7,071 nucleotides of DNA, taken from NCBI GenBank assembly GCA_044425705.1, contig JAWXVD010000155.1:1-7071 (forward strand), given 5' to 3'. The notes under the pieces were generated by a model. The model was given only the letters and a program-made list of their open reading frames with translations, was not told where the DNA came from and ran no database searches. Within the stretch, counting starts at the first letter, position 1. Each line of letters starts with the position of its first letter. The position numbers were made by a program, and so were the translations under genes. Origin of the DNA: JAWXVD01 sp044425705. Lineage in GTDB: Bacteria; Bacillota; Clostridia; Lachnospirales; Lachnospiraceae. Shown here in pieces: positions 5,371 to 7,071 of the stretch.

Positions 5371-5492
5371 GGGGTGCTGAACTAAAAATGAATGGTAATG
5401 AGCAGTTCTAGTTATTGTTTAACAGTAGTATTAGTAACAGAATACGTGTGAACTATTACAAATATTATGATACGAATAACATATGATACCAA

Positions 5493-5521
5493 TTGACATA
5501 TATAGCAGAGAGAAGTATGAT
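5493..5521 (+). promoter_or_regulatory. Sigma-A promoter of the large membrane protein gene
   Basis: TTGACA (5493-5498) and TATGAT (5516-5521) are separated by 17 bases. The predicted start point is about 5528, giving a 73-base leader to ATG 5601. Two TATGATAC direct repeats lie just upstream (5466-5473, 5482-5489), and the repeat copy at 5540-5572 lies in the leader. Confidence 0.78.
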
Positions 5522-5539
5522 AAAAGTAGAAAGTAAATA

Positions 5540-5572
5540 GTTATAGGTCATGTGCGAACTGTAACAGAAAAT
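5540..5572 (+). repeat. Intergenic repeat copy B (GTTATAGGTCA ... GAACTGTAA)
   Basis: This is the second copy of the 33-base stretch at 3301-3333, matching 25 of 33 positions without gaps. It sits in the leader of the downstream gene, 28 bases before ATG 5601. An ATAGGT near its start could pair with ACCTA(C) at 5573-5578, a pairing not available in copy A, so a shared RNA structure is not supported. Confidence 0.45.
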
Positions 5573-5600
5573 ACCTACAGATTGTTAGATTGGAGAAAAA

Positions 5601-7071
5601 ATGAACTTCTCAAAAAGTATCAAGTGGTTTGTGAAAAATTGGTTTTATGTGGTGATAGGAGGACTAATTTTTCTGCAAATTTTAGTATTTGGAATTAGTG
5701 GTGAATCAAGTTATATTGCAATTCATGATAATCTAGACTTATTTGTATCTCATTTTAAAATGTTAAAAGATGGGAATACCTTTTTTTCGCAGGAAGCTAC
5801 CTTACCTATGCTTTCACAGATTAGCCGAGATGCATTTGCTTCAGAATTTTCATTGTACAATATCTTATATGCAATCTTTCCTGTTTTTGTAGCCTATATG
5901 ATAGGCTATGCATTAAAGATTATCATAGGGTTTATAGGAATGAACATGTTGTTCATGGAATTATATGGAAGAACGCAGTATGAAACATATCGCCCGATTG
6001 CTTGGCTGGTAGGATTTGGATTTGGATTAATTCCTGTTTTTCCAGCATATGGAATTGCCTTTACTTCTATACCATTGGTGATTATTCTTATAAAGAAAAT
6101 AGCAAAGGAATCTAAATGGTGGCACTATATTTTATTGTTCTGTTACCCATTGCTTTCTTATTTTTCGTATTTTGGTTTTTTTATTTTAGGATATATGGTG
6201 ATCGGCTTTTTTATATTATGGATTATCCAGAAAAAAATAAATACAAGTTATTTCATAGCAATTCCTATTTTGGCAAGCGGCTATGTAGTTTTTGAATATA
6301 GATTATTCAGACAAATGTTGTTTTCTAGTGAAGTTACCATTAGAGAAACTATGGTAAATGCAGATTCTACCTTGTTTGAAGTTTGTAAGTCTATCATCAA
6401 TGTATTAAAAGAAAGTATTTTTCATGCACAAGATTCTCATAAATATCTTATTTTACCAGTATGCATTATCTTTTTAGTTGTGGTAAATGGGAAAAAAGCT
6501 ATACTGAAGATAAAGAAAAGACGAGAAGAAAAAGGGAAATCTTTATCTAGTAAAATAGTAGTTGAACAAAAAAATGGAGAAAAGAGAGAAGATTTAAAAA
6601 ATGTTCGTTTCTTCAACTGGACCATGGCGTTTATTTTATTTAATGGGATTATATATGGATTATACGAATTTCTTCCGTTTCGTAATTTGTTTGAATTTTT
6701 GTTACCGCCAATGAAAGGTTTTCAATTTAATAGGACGTTATATTTCAATCCATTCCTATGGTATCTGGCATTTTTCTTTGTATTAAAGTATTTATATGAT
6801 AGAACATCAAAAAAATGGAGGGTAAGTGCAAATATTTTAGCGATTGCTTGTGTTTTTATTGTGATGTTTGTGCCACAGGTGTATAATGATTTTTATAGTA
6901 CCTGTTACAATAAAGCGTATCAAATTATAAAACAGAAAGAATCAAGTACCTTGAATTTTGAGGAATTTTATTCAGTTGAGTTGTTTGATATGATGAAAGA
7001 GGATATGGATTATACAAGTGAAAATGCAGTAGCGTATGGAATTCATCCAGCCGTATTACATTATAATGGGA
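5601..7071 (+). CDS. Large polytopic membrane protein, DUF6044/YkoS-like, 3' end missing
   Basis: The first 490 residues are visible and the frame is open to the window edge. The N-terminus has one membrane segment (about 14-32) followed by YIAIHDNLD (38-46), an acidic motif in the first external loop. About eight more hydrophobic segments follow, at roughly 85-118, 133-165, 176-209, 217-231, 282-296, 341-356, 383-397 and 409-425. A charged cytoplasmic loop (297-336, Lys/Glu-rich) splits the membrane domain. After the last segment a soluble region begins, with the conserved-looking AYGIHPAVLHYNG (478-490). This layout resembles GT-C-type or YfhO-like membrane glycosyltransferases and fits DUF6044 (B. 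subtilis YkoS), recalled from memory and not checked. The first-loop aspartates would be candidate catalytic residues by analogy. ATG 5601 follows GGAG (5592-5595) at 5 bases. Function is unknown. Confidence 0.72.
   Translation, partial: MNFSKSIKWFVKNWFYVVIGGLIFLQILVFGISGESSYIAIHDNLDLFVSHFKMLKDGNTFFSQEATLPMLSQISRDAFASEFSLYNILYAIFPVFVAYMIGYALKIIIGFIGMNMLFMELYGRTQYETYRPIAWLVGFGFGLIPVFPAYGIAFTSIPLVIILIKKIAKESKWWHYILLFCYPLLSYFSYFGFFILGYMVIGFFILWIIQKKINTSYFIAIPILASGYVVFEYRLFRQMLFSSEVTIRETMVNADSTLFEVCKSIINVLKESIFHAQDSHKYLILPVCIIFLVVVNGKKAILKIKKRREEKGKSLSSKIVVEQKNGEKREDLKNVRFFNWTMAFILFNGIIYGLYEFLPFRNLFEFLLPPMKGFQFNRTLYFNPFLWYLAFFFVLKYLYDRTSKKWRVSANILAIACVFIVMFVPQVYNDFYSTCYNKAYQIIKQKESSTLNFEEFYSVELFDMMKEDMDYTSENAVAYGIHPAVLHYNG

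Larger units (their letters stand above)
5141..5600. other. 460-bp intergenic region rich in inverted repeats, between divergent genes
   Basis: No gene is supported in either strand. The left part belongs to the ECF/kinase operon leader and holds an inverted repeat at 5166-5191 and a hairpin at 5223-5256. The middle holds the 14-bp palindrome TAAATTCGAATTTA (5271-5284), AGTTACTGTAACT (5288-5300), and a wide inverted repeat at 5317-5370. The right part has two TATGATAC direct repeats (5466-5473, 5482-5489) and the promoter of the large membrane protein gene. I see no recognisable riboswitch class. Confidence 0.6.

Noticed and set aside
5141..5400. Known riboswitch upstream of the ECF gene
   Set aside because: I looked for conserved cores such as the TPP, FMN and THF classes and could not recognise any; the hairpins seen are simple dyads.
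6437..6625. Minus-strand open frame inside the large membrane protein gene
   Set aside because: It is antisense to the Lys-rich cytoplasmic loop and the frame consists mostly of Phe and Ser, as expected for the complement of AAA/GAA codons.

Overview
The window looks like chromosomal DNA of an AT-rich Bacillota, most likely a Clostridia/Lachnospiraceae-type anaerobe. The base composition is low-GC. Starts are preceded by GGAGG-type ribosome binding sites, three promoters match the TTGACA-17-TATAAT (or TATGAT) sigma-A consensus, and the gene families (CutC, PadR, HAAS/DUF1700, DUF4097, small PspC proteins, an ECF S component) are typical of that group. Genus-level assignment is inference. No tRNA, rRNA, CRISPR array, transposase or phage gene is visible.

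Layout. Positions 1-656 hold the 3' part of cutC. Positions 657-998 are mostly non-coding, with a 27-codon remnant-like frame, and end in a consensus promoter. Positions 999-1178 encode a 59-residue stand-alone PspC protein, followed by a strong intrinsic terminator (1260-1290). A second consensus promoter (1307-1335), with a nearly perfect 25-bp palindrome just downstream of its start point, leads into a compact same-strand cluster: PadR repressor (1429-1755), HAAS/DUF1700 membrane protein (1748-2413), membrane-anchored DUF4097 beta-repeat protein (2416-3285) and a second PspC protein (3369-3566).

Convergent to this is a two-gene minus-strand operon, read from right to left: an ECF transporter S component (5140-4526) and a pyridoxal/pyridoxamine-kinase-like enzyme (4484-3603). 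Together they suggest vitamin B6 uptake and trapping by phosphorylation. Positions 5141-5600 are a 460-bp intergenic region rich in inverted repeats, with a 9-bp-arm inverted repeat just upstream of the ECF gene. A third consensus promoter there drives a large polytopic membrane protein resembling DUF6044/YkoS (5601 to the window edge, incomplete).

The most interesting part is 911-3566: a self-contained envelope-stress-like module of a PadR regulator, a HAAS membrane protein, a DUF4097 protein with a strikingly regular 19-residue G-x-G repeat, and two PspC proteins. The promoter and operator architecture needed to propose autorepression is visible. The families are known; how this particular set works is not established from sequence alone.
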